64,000 nucleotides of DNA from Topomyia yanbarensis (taxonomy: Eukaryota; Arthropoda; Insecta; Diptera; Culicidae), in the NCBI RefSeq assembly GCF_030247195.1, contig NC_080672.1:91646113-91710112 (forward strand). Reading direction: 5' to 3'. The notes below the pieces were generated by a model. That model saw only the letters and a list, made by a program, of their open reading frames with translations. It did not search any database and had not been told where the DNA came from. Every line of letters begins with the position of its first letter. The stretch's first letter is position 1. This document shows positions 47,636-58,269 of the stretch, piece after piece. The position numbers and the translations under genes were made by a program.

Positions 47636-50600
47636 TTAACAGATTAAGGCCGAAGTGGCCTGTGCCGTATACAAAAGATTCCTCCATTCCACTCGGTCCA
47701 TGGCCGCGCGTCGCCAGCCACGCAGTCTGCGAAGGGTCCGCAAATCGTCTTCCACCTGGTCGATCCATCGTGCTCGCTGCGCGCCACGTCTTCTTGTACC
47801 GGTCGGATTGCAATTGAGAACCGTTTTCACCGGGCTATTGTCCGACATTCTGGCTACGTGCCCGGCCCACCGTAGTCGTCCGATTTTCGCGGTATGACAG
47901 ATGGGCGGCTCCCCCAACAGCTGATGCAACTCATGGTTCATTCGCCGTCTCCATGTGCCGTCTTCCATCTGCACTCCACCGTAGATGGTACGCAGCACTT
48001 TCCGTTCGAAGACACCAAGTGCGCGTTGGTCCTCCACGAGCATGGTCCAGGTCTCGTGCCCGTAGAGAACTACCGGTCTAATCAGCGTCTTGTAGATGGT
48101 CAACTTCGTACGACGGCGAACTCTGTTCGACCGAAGTGTCTTGCGGAGGCCAAAGTAAGCACGATTTCCTGCCACGATGCGTCTACGAATCTCTCTGCTG
48201 GTATCATTGTCGGCGGTCACCAGTGAGCCCAAGTACACGAACTCTTCAACCACCTCGATTTCGTCGCCACCGATGCAAACTCGAAGCGGGCGGTTCTCAT
48301 TTTCTTCTCGTGAACCTCTTCCTATCATGTACTTTGTCTTCGACGTGTTGATGGCAAGTCCGACGCGCTTGGCTTCTCTTTTCAGTCTGATGTAGGCTTC
48401 CTCCATCTTCTCAAAGTTTCGTGCAATAATATCAACGTCATCGGCGAAGCCAAGTAGCTGTACGGACTTTGTGAAAATCGTACCACTTGTGTCGATCCCT
48501 GCTCTTCTTATTACACCTTCCAGCGCGATGTTGAATAACAGACACGAGAGACCATCACCTTGCCGTAACCCTCTGCGTGATTCGAAGGGACTCGAGAGCG
48601 TCCCTGAGACACGTACTACGCACATCACCCGATCCATCGTCGCCTTCACTAATCGCGTCAGTTTGTCCGGGAATCCGTACTCGTGCATAATCTGCCATAG
48701 CTGATCTCGATCGATAGTGTCGTATGCGGCTTTGAAGTCGATGAATAAATGATGTGTGGGCACATTGTACTCGCGGCATTTCTGCAGTACTTGACGAAGA
48801 GCGAACACCTGGTCCGTGGTAGATCGTTCGCTCATGAAACCCGCCTGGTACTGCCCCACGAACTCTCTTGCAATTGGTGATAGTCGACGGCATAGTATTT
48901 GGGAGAGTACCTTGTAGGCGGCGTTCAGCAGGGTGATTGCTCGGTAATTACAGCAATCCAGCCTGTCGCCCTTTTTGTAGATAGGACACACGACACCTTC
49001 CATCCACTCCTCCGGTAAAATCTCCTCCTCCCAAATCTTGGTAATCACCCAGTGCAGCGCTTTAGCCAGTGGCTCGCCACCGTGTTTTAGTAGCTCGCTT
49101 GGTATTTGGTCAATCCCAGCGGCTTTATTATTTTTGAGCCGGCTAATCTCCTCCTGGATTTCTTGGAGATCCGGAGCGGGTAGTGTAATGTCTTCCGCGC
49201 GTGCTCCCAGGTGCGTTACCGTGCCATCCTCGTCGTCTGCTGCATCGCCGTTCAGGTGTTCTTCGTAGTGCTGCCGCCACCTCTGGATCACCTCACACTG
49301 GTCCGTGAGAAGATTCCCGTTTGTATCTCTGCATATGTCGGCCTGTGGTACGTGGGCCCTGCGCGAGCGGTTCAACTTCTCGTAGAATTTCCGAGTGTCT
49401 TTAGCGCGGTACAGCTGCTCCATCGCTTCGCGATCTCGGTCTTCCTGCTGGCGCTTTTTGGTCCGGAAAACCGAGTTCTGCCTGTTCCGTGCCTGTTTAT
49501 ATCGCGCCTCGTTCGCCCTCGTGCGGTGTTGCAGCATTCTCGCCCATGCTGCATTCTTCTCTTCGACTAACTGCTCGCATTCGCCGTCGTACCAGTCGTT
49601 TCTTCGGTCCGGGCCCACCGTACCTAGTGCAGTGGCTGCGGTGCTACCTATGGCGGATCGGATATCTCTCCAGCCATCTTCAAGGGCAACTGCGCCTAGC
49701 TGCTCTTCCGTTGGTAGTGCCACTTCCAACTGCTGCGCGTATTCTTGAGCCACTCTGCCATCTTGTAGCCGCTCGATGTTTAGCCGCGGCGTTCGGCTTC
49801 GACGAGAGCTATGCACTGTCGAAAGTTTTGAGCGCAAGCATACTGCAACCAGGTGGTGGTCCGAATCTATATTCGCACTGCGATAAGTGCGGACGTTTGT
49901 GATGTCCGAGAAGAATCTACCGTCGATTAGAACGTGGTCGATTTGATTTTTTGTTACTTGGTCTGGTGATCTCCAGGTGACTTTGTGGATATCTTTGCGA
50001 GGAAAGAAGGTGCTTCGGACTACCATTCCACGGGAGGCTGCGAAGTTTACACATCGTTGGCCGTTGTCATTTGATACGGAATGCAGGCTGTTAGGCCCGA
50101 TCACCGGTCTGTACATTGCCTCCCTTCCTACCTGTGCGTTCATGTCGCCGATGACGATTTTCACGTCTCGCAGAGGGCAACCATCGTATATCTGCTCCAG
50201 CTGCATGTAGAACGCTTCTTTCTCGTCGTCGGGTCTCCCTTCGTGTGGGCAGTGCACGTTGATGATGCTGTAGTTGAAGAAACGGCCTTTGATCCTCAAC
50301 TTGCACATCCTTGCGTTGATCGGCTGCCACCCGATCACACGTTGGCGCATCTTGCCCAGCACTATGAAGCCGGTTCCCAGCTCGTTGGTTGTACCACAGC
50401 TCTGGTAGAAGGTAGCCGCTCGATGCCCGCTTTTCAACACCTTCTGTCCCGTCCAGCAAAGTTCCTGCAGCGCCACGATATCGAAGTTGCGGGGGTGTAG
50501 CTCGTCGTAGATTATCCTGTCACATCCTGCGAAACCGAGCGATCTGCAGTTCCATGTTCCGAGTTTCCAATCGTGATCCTTTATTCGTCGCCTGGGTCGT

Positions 50601-50653
50601 TGCCGATTGTTCTGGGTCGTATTCTCTTCTGTATTGTTCGTTATGTGGGTTTT
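47636..50653 (-). CDS. RTE-clade endonuclease-reverse transcriptase
   Basis: The frame is open from 50653, just after an in-frame stop at 50654-50656, to the TAA at 47636, about 1005 codons. It encodes APE endonuclease then reverse transcriptase for target-primed retrotransposition. Endonuclease motifs are LGTWNCRSL (about 50550), VALQELCW (50476), GDMNAQVG (110 residues further) and DSDHHLV. RT motifs are CNYRAITLLN, FIDFKAAYDTID (about 48745), GLRQGDGLSC and GFADDVDII (about 48450). No ATG precedes the endonuclease; the first plausible codon in frame is GTG at 50476, already inside the domain. Translation may begin in the overlapping frame at 50795 with a +1 shift, or an indel may have removed the start. 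No other lesion was seen. Confidence 0.9.
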   Translation of the reverse strand, partial: KTHITNNTEENTTQNNRQRPRRRIKDHDWKLGTWNCRSLGFAGCDRIIYDELHPRNFDIVALQELCWTGQKVLKSGHRAATFYQSCGTTNELGTGFIVLGKMRQRVIGWQPINARMCKLRIKGRFFNYSIINVHCPHEGRPDDEKEAFYMQLEQIYDGCPLRDVKIVIGDMNAQVGREAMYRPVIGPNSLHSVSNDNGQRCVNFAASRGMVVRSTFFPRKDIHKVTWRSPDQVTKNQIDHVLIDGRFFSDITNVRTYRSANIDSDHHLVAVCLRSKLSTVHSSRRSRTPRLNIERLQDGRVAQEYAQQLEVALPTEEQLGAVALEDGWRDIRSAIGSTAATALGTVGPDRRNDWYDGECEQLVEEKNAAWARMLQHRTRANEARYKQARNRQNSVFRTKKRQQEDRDREAMEQLYRAKDTRKFYEKLNRSRRAHVPQADICRDTNGNLLTDQCEVIQRWRQHYEEHLNGDAADDEDGTVTHLGARAEDITLPAPDLQEIQEEISRLKNNKAAGIDQIPSELLKHGGEPLAKALHWVITKIWEEEILPEEWMEGVVCPIYKKGDRLDCCNYRAITLLNAAYKVLSQILCRRLSPIAREFVGQYQAGFMSERSTTDQVFALRQVLQKCREYNVPTHHLFIDFKAAYDTIDRDQLWQIMHEYGFPDKLTRLVKATMDRVMCVVRVSGTLSSPFESRRGLRQGDGLSCLLFNIALEGVIRRAGIDTSGTIFTKSVQLLGFADDVDIIARNFEKMEEAYIRLKREAKRVGLAINTSKTKYMIGRGSREENENRPLRVCIGGDEIEVVEEFVYLGSLVTADNDTSREIRRRIVAGNRAYFGLRKTLRSNRVRRRTKLTIYKTLIRPVVLYGHETWTMLVEDQRALGVFERKVLRTIYGGVQMEDGTWRRRMNHELHQLLGEPPICHTAKIGRLRWAGHVARMSDNSPVKTVLNCNPTGTRRRGAQRARWIDQVEDDLRTLRRLRGWRRAAMDRVEWRNLLYTAQATSALIC

Positions 50654-50795
50654 TTAAGGGGCGGCTTATAGGGCCTACGCCAACCACCTGTCTCGCCGGT
50701 GGGCCATCGTGCCAGGACTGCTTAAGGTCCCACCTGGGCACCAGGACAGGTTTACACCTTCCGAAGAAGGGTAACCTCCCCTTCCCTGCCAGCAT
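50520..50795 (-). CDS. Overlapping 5' frame of the RTE element
   Basis: A 91-codon frame starts with ATG at 50795 and runs into the endonuclease region in a frame offset by one base from the main ORF; both are open between 50653 and 50520. The product is basic and Pro/Arg-rich (GRLPFFGRCKPVLVPRWDL) with no recognised domain. It may supply the N-terminus of the polyprotein if a one-base deletion separates it from the main frame, or it may be a chance frame in the 5' UTR. Confidence 0.35.
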   Translation of the reverse strand: MLAGKGRLPFFGRCKPVLVPRWDLKQSWHDGPPARQVVGVGPISRPLKNPHNEQYRREYDPEQSATTQATNKGSRLETRNMELQIARFRRM

Positions 50796-51229
50796 ACGAC
50801 CAAAGTTCCCACCGGGGTTGGTTACCCGATCTTCACTAAGGTTACTCGTATCCCAGTCGACGCCACGAGGAGGCCAGGGCTAGGAGTTACTGGGCAGGAA
50901 GCTAAGGACCACAAGTGGGGTCTATTTTATGCCTTCAGGTACAAGAGGCTTACGCACTGCCCAGTCATTGTCGACCGGTCATGTCATGCTACGTAGCTTT
51001 TTAAAGGGGAATAGGGTTGACCTGATGTCACGACAATCTTACCCGTTTCATCTAACTAACATAGTTTTTTTTTAATTTTTTGCGGGGTCAAGGGGGGGGG
51101 GAGGCTTACTGTCAAGTTAGGTAATTACCCAGGGAGGGGGGTATCTAGAGGTTTGGGACGAAATGCTACGATGGGGGACGGGGTGTTATAAATCACTCAA
51201 AAAATGCTACGTCATTTATGGATGGTCCC

Positions 51230-51752
51230 AGTAGATGTATGTTTGGCAATGGCGGCATCACCTCGCACGCAGTTATACCGTGTAAAACTTGCACTCGTTT
51301 CCCTGTTGAGTGCAGAGTATCGCGCGTTTCTCACTCACTCACTGCATGTACACAAACGATTGCACCGTCCGGACGATATAACCATGTTGTTGCTTATTTA
51401 AACCGTTTTGTCGAGCCGAGCAAGGAATTATTAAAATGAAAACGCGGTACCTCTATTAGTGAAGTATCCGTATTTGATTGTGTCATTTAAGTGCGAGTGC
51501 GTGCATATTTCAATGTTGTCTACCGCTTATTGTAGCGTATGGACAAAACTGTCGAAATGTTGCTCGTTTGGCAAGTGAGCATCGACTGATACAAAACGAG
51601 CGTGACCTGTATAAATAACTTCCCCGTATGTTACGAAATGCTTAGATGCTCCTTTTTGACGACTATGTCTGGCTTACAAATTTCACTTTTTTTTCCGTCG
51701 TTTTCGAAGGATTTTTAAGAAATCCGTTTTTGCTTAATTTATAGTAGTCGTA
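51230..51752. other. No gene supported
   Basis: Mixed composition, no recognised coding or RNA feature. Confidence 0.4.
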
Positions 51753-53453
51753 GGCACCGTGTCATAACATCCGAGGTCATAACATCCGAAGGATGGTGCG
51801 TCATAACATCCGCGACATTATGACGCCCCAGGCTGCGACATAACATTCAACAACGACAACGTTTTTCGCACAATTTGCTCACAGTGACTTTATCCGGTTA
51901 TCTTAGTTTTTCGAAGAAACAGTTGTTCTTATGACATAGGTTGCTTCAGCAAAATTATTCGTTTGATTAAATTATATCGTAAAATTACCACAAATGAGTT
52001 ACTAGTTTGTTTATTCATTGTGTAAATAGCTGTTTGTCGTGATAATTAACAAAGTACGAACTTCTAAAGCCAGAACAACTACGACGGCGCTATCGCACTA
52101 TGCGCACTCGAAAGCTTTTAATTTTTTCTTTCACATGAGCCCATGGTAATTTTGAGAAAACTTTCGATAATCAACCACAATTTAAAAAAAGCAGATGGAG
52201 GCGCGTGGTCAATATTTCAATAATGATTTTAAAGCTATAATAATGACATGAAGACAAGCACAGCTTCCAAATAATATTGAGAGGATGATCCACGAAGTTT
52301 ATTTAACTGCACAAATGTAGGGAGCCGAGCGTAAAGAGTAGTTACTTAGATGTCGATAGTATCCATTCCATGAAGCTGAAAATATCGAAGGAATCCATCA
52401 GAATCAGGCGGAGATTAAAATAAATTATGCTTAATTTTTTTTAAATATATGGATAAACATAAGACTTTTTATCGACATTAAATCAAACTGTATTTCTTTA
52501 AATTATTGTTTGCTCAACCTTTTGTAGATAAATCGATTCAGTGTCCCAAACAACCCAAGTAAAATAAAATCTGTTTGAATAAATGACATGTGATATTAAG
52601 CCATAATCAATACTTTCTAGTGGATGCGAGTTGACTTACGGTAGCCCCGAAATACTTTCACATAAAATATTTACTCAATTCCTGCAGCCTAAAATATCTG
52701 TTTGAAGCAGTCGCGGGCAAAAAATTCGAACCATAACAAAAAAAATTATGCGTGAACCAAACTACTGATTAGTGATGTTAATTTTGCTTATCAATTTACA
52801 TCAAAAATAATTCAACGTTCCAAAGTTATTCAAAATCATTAAGATATAACAATCATTCGAAAGCACCCCTATAAGATGGAAATTAACTCTATTGAATATC
52901 AAACATGAATGTGGCATATCAAAATTACCAAAAAAATAAGAACCTTAACGACAAAATAATTATTTTTGGTCTCCCTAACGAGTGGATTTTTTCTGATATG
53001 TTTTAAAATCAAAGAGAAATGCAGTGTTATGTTTGTACACTGCTAAAAATATTAATTGCTATGACAAAATGTTCATTTTAAGCCACACTAATGAGAAGGG
53101 ATTTTTTATTATTTTTTAATATTATAAATAAATTCAGCGCACAATTATTGCAATTCAACAATTTCTTGCATGATTATATCAAAAAAAATATTTTTGAGCC
53201 ACCCTAATGAGTGAGAGTTTCTTTTAAATGTCAAAAACGAATCTAGTGCACAAAAATTACTGTTACGATGATCTATGAACCGTTTCGATAAAAAACAACC
53301 ATTGTTGAGCCATAAAACCGTCCTACTTAAATTGATATGACAAAGTTTTGACTTTAGTCCACCTTTTGCTCTCAGCCGAGCCTGTGTGCTTTGTGCGTCA
53401 TAATGTCCCGGACTTTGTGAAGCACCACCCTTCGGAAGTTATGACACGGTACT
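51753..53453. mobile_element. 1.7-kb non-autonomous TIR element with 8/9-bp target duplication
   Basis: The left end GGCACCGTGTCATAACATCC and the inverted right end AGTACCGTGTCATAACTTCC start related terminal repeats of about 70-90 bp, both including a GG(A/G)TGGTGC block and GACATTATGACGC. GTAGTCGTA occurs directly outside both ends (51744-51752, 53454-53462), giving a 9-bp or at least 8-bp duplication. Near the right end a GAGCCACCCTAATGAG-type unit recurs at roughly 110-bp spacing (about 52970, 53081, 53192, 53308). No transposase. The duplication length suggests hAT, Mutator or a relative. Confidence 0.8.
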
Positions 53454-53462
53454 GTAGTCGTA

Positions 53463-55179
53463 CATTTTGCGAAATTAAATACAGAACACGTGCAAATATT
53501 TCCGATCAGATGATGCAAAAATATCCCGATTTCGTTCTGTAGAACGAAAGTGATTCGCTGTTTAACACTGGCAAAAAATTTTGATACTGGACCCCAGTAT
53601 AGAAACGTTGGAGGAATTCTACTTCAAAAAATTAAAACCTGTACCCGACCTAAACCCGGTTTTTAATAAAATTCATTCGTGTTTCATCCGAAAGAGTAGG
53701 CGAGCCGAGGGTTAGTTGGCAGTGTTTTCATTCGATATCTGCTTGACTTTGGTAGATCGTGCACTATCGAAAAATTAAATCATTTATGTAATAGAATAAA
53801 ACTCACCGTAAATAACACAAAATCTTTAAAATTGAGGAAATTCACCTATTACATTCGAAGACATAGCATAACCTACAACCAAACGAAATGCAACATAACA
53901 CATTGGAGAATGTATTTCACATTACTTGAAGAAAAAACGAGCAATGACAAACTTTGCTATTTTTTGATAAGTATTCCGAAAACATCATTGATGTAACCTC
54001 AGCCGCTTCAACGTACGCAACCTATCACCATTTCAACCACATATTTTTTCAAAAATGACCGAGTTACTTCGAAAATACACGAGATAAGCTATTGTTATTT
54101 ACAGTAGTAATTCATTATGAAAAATCAAGCCCTTTTACGGAATATACCGAACTTGTCAGAATGATATTTACAAAGTTTTATTAATGATTTGGCTTTGAAG
54201 CGGTCATCTAAAAACAACCTGTTGTTGCAGGTTGATGAAGATATTAAATATGAAGACTTTGTGCCATCATCAGAGTTGTTGGCAAAAGCTTGCGCTACAA
54301 CTTTTTCCGAATCCGCTTGCAAGAATACTGGTAATTATATTTCACTTTTAGGGAGATTAATTATTAAAACAACAAATCCATATGAAAGGGTTTATAATGT
54401 CCACAAATTCCTGCGAAGAAATTACTGACTCAAACTTAACGATTAAGGCATAATCTATAGATCGCACGATTTGTGCAAAGTACCACTGTGTATTGATCGC
54501 AGAGCAGTGAAAGAGGTGTGTTTGCTCTTTAAAGGAGAGCGGCGAGATTCGGGCTGACGTGCAGACCGAACATGGTAGCTAACATAGAACGAAACAATTC
54601 GAATGGTGTTGGTTTCGAGGTAGAAATGGATAGGGTGCACTACGAGATTCTCGATGAGCGAAGTAACAGCCGACAGCCGCGCGGATGGCTCGGCACGAAT
54701 TTGAAGCATGTACGGTGAAGGCGGCAGACTATCGCGTGCTTGTTGTTTCTGAGACAAGAATACTCAACTCCGCGACCGAATAAACACATGAGCAGAGTAC
54801 AGACTAATAAGCCACAATCCGTATCAAGTATACAAATATGCTAACACAGGAGGATCGGCAAAGTAGGACAGACTACAGTGGGAAATTCGGCATGTACAGC
54901 TAATGCCGGAAGCGAAACCAGTTAAAATACTACCCAGCAGAGAAGCAATCTACGTCTAGGAATACTTAGCATACTTAGATCAATTTCAATTTAACCTTGC
55001 ATAATAATTTCTGTTACCGAAATTATTTCTGAGTTTGTGGTGTTGGCTGTTCTGTTCCAGAAATTGAAATTTATCACAGCACAAAGAAAAATCTCGCAGC
55101 ACACTAGGGAAACAATTAACAATACGCACAAATATATTTTTCATGTCCTAAAATAAAGAACAGTATAAAATCGTTTACG
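53463..55179. other. No gene proven; unexplained 80-codon frame
   Basis: A frame ending at 54428 (plus) with a product containing FVPSSELLAKAC and NPYERVYNVHKFL has plausible composition, but only weak start context and no domain I recognise; it might be a transposase fragment. 54440-54790 is G+C-richer with overlapping frames. Otherwise featureless. Confidence 0.3.
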
Positions 55180-55760
55180 AGGGGCTTTTCACGTGCCGCA
55201 AAGCTAAGTGTGAGGAGCTGTACGCTGAACGAGATCCGTGAAGTGGAAATATTTTTCCCCTCGCATTTCGCACAGCGATGAAACCAGTAACAAAGACACT
55301 ATTATGTAGAAGAAATTCCCCACGACTGCATGTCGAGCTGGTATTACTACAGAAAACACAGCATCACCACCATCGTCCTTGTCGTCGTCATCCCGCCGCC
55401 GCCACCGCCGCCGCAGAAATGTGTGTAGTGTTTTCGTTCCACATTTTTGTACCTCCTACCAACAACCAGCAAGAGGTTCAGCGTCGGCGGGAGTCAATGA
55501 TCCACTTTCTACGCTGCGATGCGATGGCCTGGATGTAGTTAGTGCCGCTGTTTGGGATGGGACGGGGGAATCCTTGTGCTCGGCGTCATCATCCGGTGAC
55601 CGTAAAGTGTTGTTCATGACGAAGGGCAGGAGCACTTTTCGGATAAGGTGCCCGCTACAAGAGAGAGGTAGAGGATGGAGTAGGTGCAGCATTCTTTTCC
55701 TCGGAAGGCTTCCACCATGGCGATAAGAGGAATGAAGGTACAGCCGGATGGTCGACAGGT
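55180..55760. other. G+C-rich segment with CCG triplet run
   Basis: CCGCCGCCGCCACCGCCGCC at about 55395-55414 sits in a G+C-rich stretch with open frames on both strands (plus 55379-55726, minus 55456-55692). It may be an exon or promoter, but no start, splice pattern or domain decides between strands. Confidence 0.3.
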
Positions 55761-56570
55761 TGAAAGGAATTTGGTTGATGAGCGGAAACTGCCAGATTAA
55801 AAATTGGAGCAGACAGATTTATTTTTGGAGTTGAATTTTAAACGGGTTGGGGATTTTTTTCTGCTACCGTGGAATGAATTTTCTTTTTGACGAAGGAATG
55901 ACTTGACAAGGTTCATTAATAACGTAAGGACAAATTTGAATTAAAAGTTAGTTGTCAGGAGATTGGCTTGAAGGTCGTATGTATTTCAAAGTTGAATGTA
56001 TTATGTAGCTAAGATGGGTTACCTTTTTAAGAACCATTTTCGTCTTTCAGGACAACACCTGGTTGTAATACGCCGGCATCGGTATATATCATCATACCAA
56101 CAATCACAGCTGCCTACTCTATTGTTAGCAAGAACAATTCGAAATAATTTAAGCTTCCGTAACTCATTTAGGTGAAAATTAAATTTCAACTGTTCTTGCG
56201 CATTCAAACAAGTTTAGTACTATTTGATGGCGTGTACGTGACAATGCGGGATAAATTGCCGTGCAGATCTCAAGGTGTAGTTGAAAAACGGCCGTCGCAA
56301 GGTGGTAGTTCTTAGAAACTGGATTTGAATTAAATTCACGATACGTACTGGAGAATTTCTTGATGTATTACCGCCCTTCTATACTAAGAATATGCTCGGA
56401 GAATGAACGAGAATTACTCATAATTAATGTCACTCTGAAGCAAACTAAAAATAAAAATTAATGTTATTAATTATCCGTTGGATCTCGTGCATACGCAGAG
56501 CTACTTTCGGGGCGGGGAAACATTTTTCTGCTCGGCTACTACGTCACGATGGTCATGTAATTCTCTTCTG
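55761..56570. other. No gene supported
   Basis: AT-rich, no recognised feature. Confidence 0.4.
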
Positions 56571-56574
56571 TCAT

Positions 56575-57090
56575 TCACCTCAAGGTCATCGCTGTTAAAG
56601 CTGTCTTGGTGCTCGCGATCAGATGCTCTTGCCTGTTTCTTGCACATATGGGGGAGCAGTGCAAATTCGTCGTCATTGTTATTGACTTCTTCACCAATGT
56701 TGCATACAGTTGATCATTGAACACCGGAAAAAGTGACCAACGAACCCTACGAGGAATTACCCACTGTTCTATCATATACGCCAGTTCTGCATCCATTCCC
56801 TGACCCAGCTGTCACAAATACTAAGACGCACACATACACAGATAGACATACGGCTAGCACATAATAATTGCACACTAGCACTAAAAACCACAAACATTAC
56901 TACACTAACGCCAATGGACTTCTACTATTGCATTGGCCTGTACATGATGACGAAACCGACCGATAAATCGACACACAATGACCCAACGGCGAGCCGTGTC
57001 CACCAACATCGCCATCAAACTATGAAACAAAAAAGGTCAATCCACGGCGACCCGCCAGTTAGTTACCATTGGGGTTGTCATTATGGCCCG
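56575..57090 (-). repeat. Dispersed repeat with coding-like stretch, copy 1
   Basis: On the minus strand CGTGGATTGAC, GATGTTGGTGGACAC, TGTGTCGATTTAT and CGTATATGATAGAACAGTGG occur in that order, as in the plus strand at 58500-58705. A 73-codon minus frame (56796-56575) begins at an ATG in the shared block (MDAELAYMIEQWVIPRRV) and may be a transposon protein fragment. No domain assigned. Confidence 0.5.
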
Positions 57091-57099
57091 AAACAGCTA

Positions 57100-58269
57100 T
57101 CATAAATTTGACAACCGTTCGTGTTTCAGGTATTTGTATCGAAAACTCTGTTTTGAGTTGGTTTGCCGTAGATAATGCGTTGGAAATCAATTGAGATGCA
57201 TTCTCTTTTACATGTTCCGAGAAAGGTGTGCTGTTTGATTACAATACTTGCACGTTGGAGTTTGTCCCTCATAGTAGTTGTTTAACCTTCCTGCAGTCGC
57301 GCTAGTGCACTGAGTGCACGCTGCTCTGAAAATCTAGCGAAATCCGACTTCCGGGGGGTTAATAGTAGTTACTTGAGTTTTGAGCTTTATAGTCAAGTAG
57401 GAGGGAGTTGGTCTATCGACCCCTATCCTCACCACAGAAGCTCCGTTAGGAGTACCTGAGAAGAAATTTCTTCAAGCATCAGGTGCAACCAGGCATTGTA
57501 TTTCTCGCTCATATGAGTAAATGCGTCCGGTGAGAAGAAAAAAAAACAAATAAATTTTATCCGGAAAATTATTCTCACGCTATTTATGAAGACAGAGAAT
57601 TTTGCGACTCATCTTATCTCGGAAAAGTTTTACATCGGAATTACAATGCCTGTGTGCAACCGATTCTACTTCTCTGTATTGCGACACTGATTCTGCAATT
57701 AGCTCAGAAGGTACACGTGGAGATAGGTCATGTAGCCTTACCTCTATATAGTCATTTTCTATATGCAGTGGAATCTTAATTCCAATGTTATCACTTTTAA
57801 CCACGTGCTTTAGGTTTTCTGTAAAGCGAAACGTTCGACTTGGTGTTGTTCGACATCAATAAATACTGCATTGCGAAGATGATGATACTGGAGATAGGTG
57901 CCTTCCTTAAGCCTAATGTTCATTTTCACCTTCATAAAGTGTTCCACCTAACAAAAACTAGTTGTTGAACAAATTTGAAGCCAACGACTGCTGTGTTGGG
58001 TCGGATGAAAGCTTTTTCGTTAACTTATGATGGCAAGAATAAAGAAATTTCTTTTGTTCTCAAGATAATGCATACCAGATCGAGTGGTTGCTAGTTGTCA
58101 TTCAATTATTGTAGGTCTGACTCAGGTAGAAGTAAAAAGTAGACTATTCCCCCGGCGTTATCTAGCGACGCAAAAAATGCTCTTTCACCATGATAAAAGA
58201 CCTTTGTTCGCATAAGCAACCGTAATACATACATTTGCTTTATTGTTTTATTAATTTTACCGACACAGT
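57100..58269. other. No gene supported
   Basis: No supported coding sequence. Near 57290-57355 the words CCTTCCTGCAGTCGCGCTAG and CCGACTTCCGGGGGG resemble a dispersed repeat fragment, without a second copy here. Confidence 0.35.

Larger units (their letters stand above)
47622..50976 (-). mobile_element. RTE-clade non-LTR retrotransposon, apparently full length (3355 bp)
   Basis: An 11-bp target duplication, GGTCATGTCAT, flanks it (47611-47621 and 50977-50987). On the minus strand the 3' end is a (TAAA)n microsatellite that begins at the stop codon, so there is almost no 3' UTR, a hallmark of RTE elements. The length and one large ORF also fit. It sits inside the MITE at 47531-51229. An intact target duplication and uninterrupted frame point to a recent insertion. 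Confidence 0.9.
47531..51229. mobile_element. MITE split by an RTE retrotransposon
   Basis: The left end GGACCATCCATAAATGACGC and the inverted right end GGGACCATCCATAAATGACG are TIRs. AGTA lies just outside each end, allowing one base at the left. Without the 3.36-kb insertion and one target copy the element is about 330 bp with G-rich runs (GGGGAAGGAGGGAG, GGGGGGGGGGAGG). The ends resemble those of 10682-10940, so both are probably one superfamily. Confidence 0.8.

Noticed and set aside
48555..50500. Several plus-strand frames of 60-139 codons
   Set aside because: Antisense shadows of the RTE ORF, which has proper motifs on the minus strand.
54186..54428. Plus-strand frame with FVPSSELLAKAC
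   Set aside because: Plausible amino-acid composition, but a stop lies shortly upstream, start context is weak and no family was recognised.
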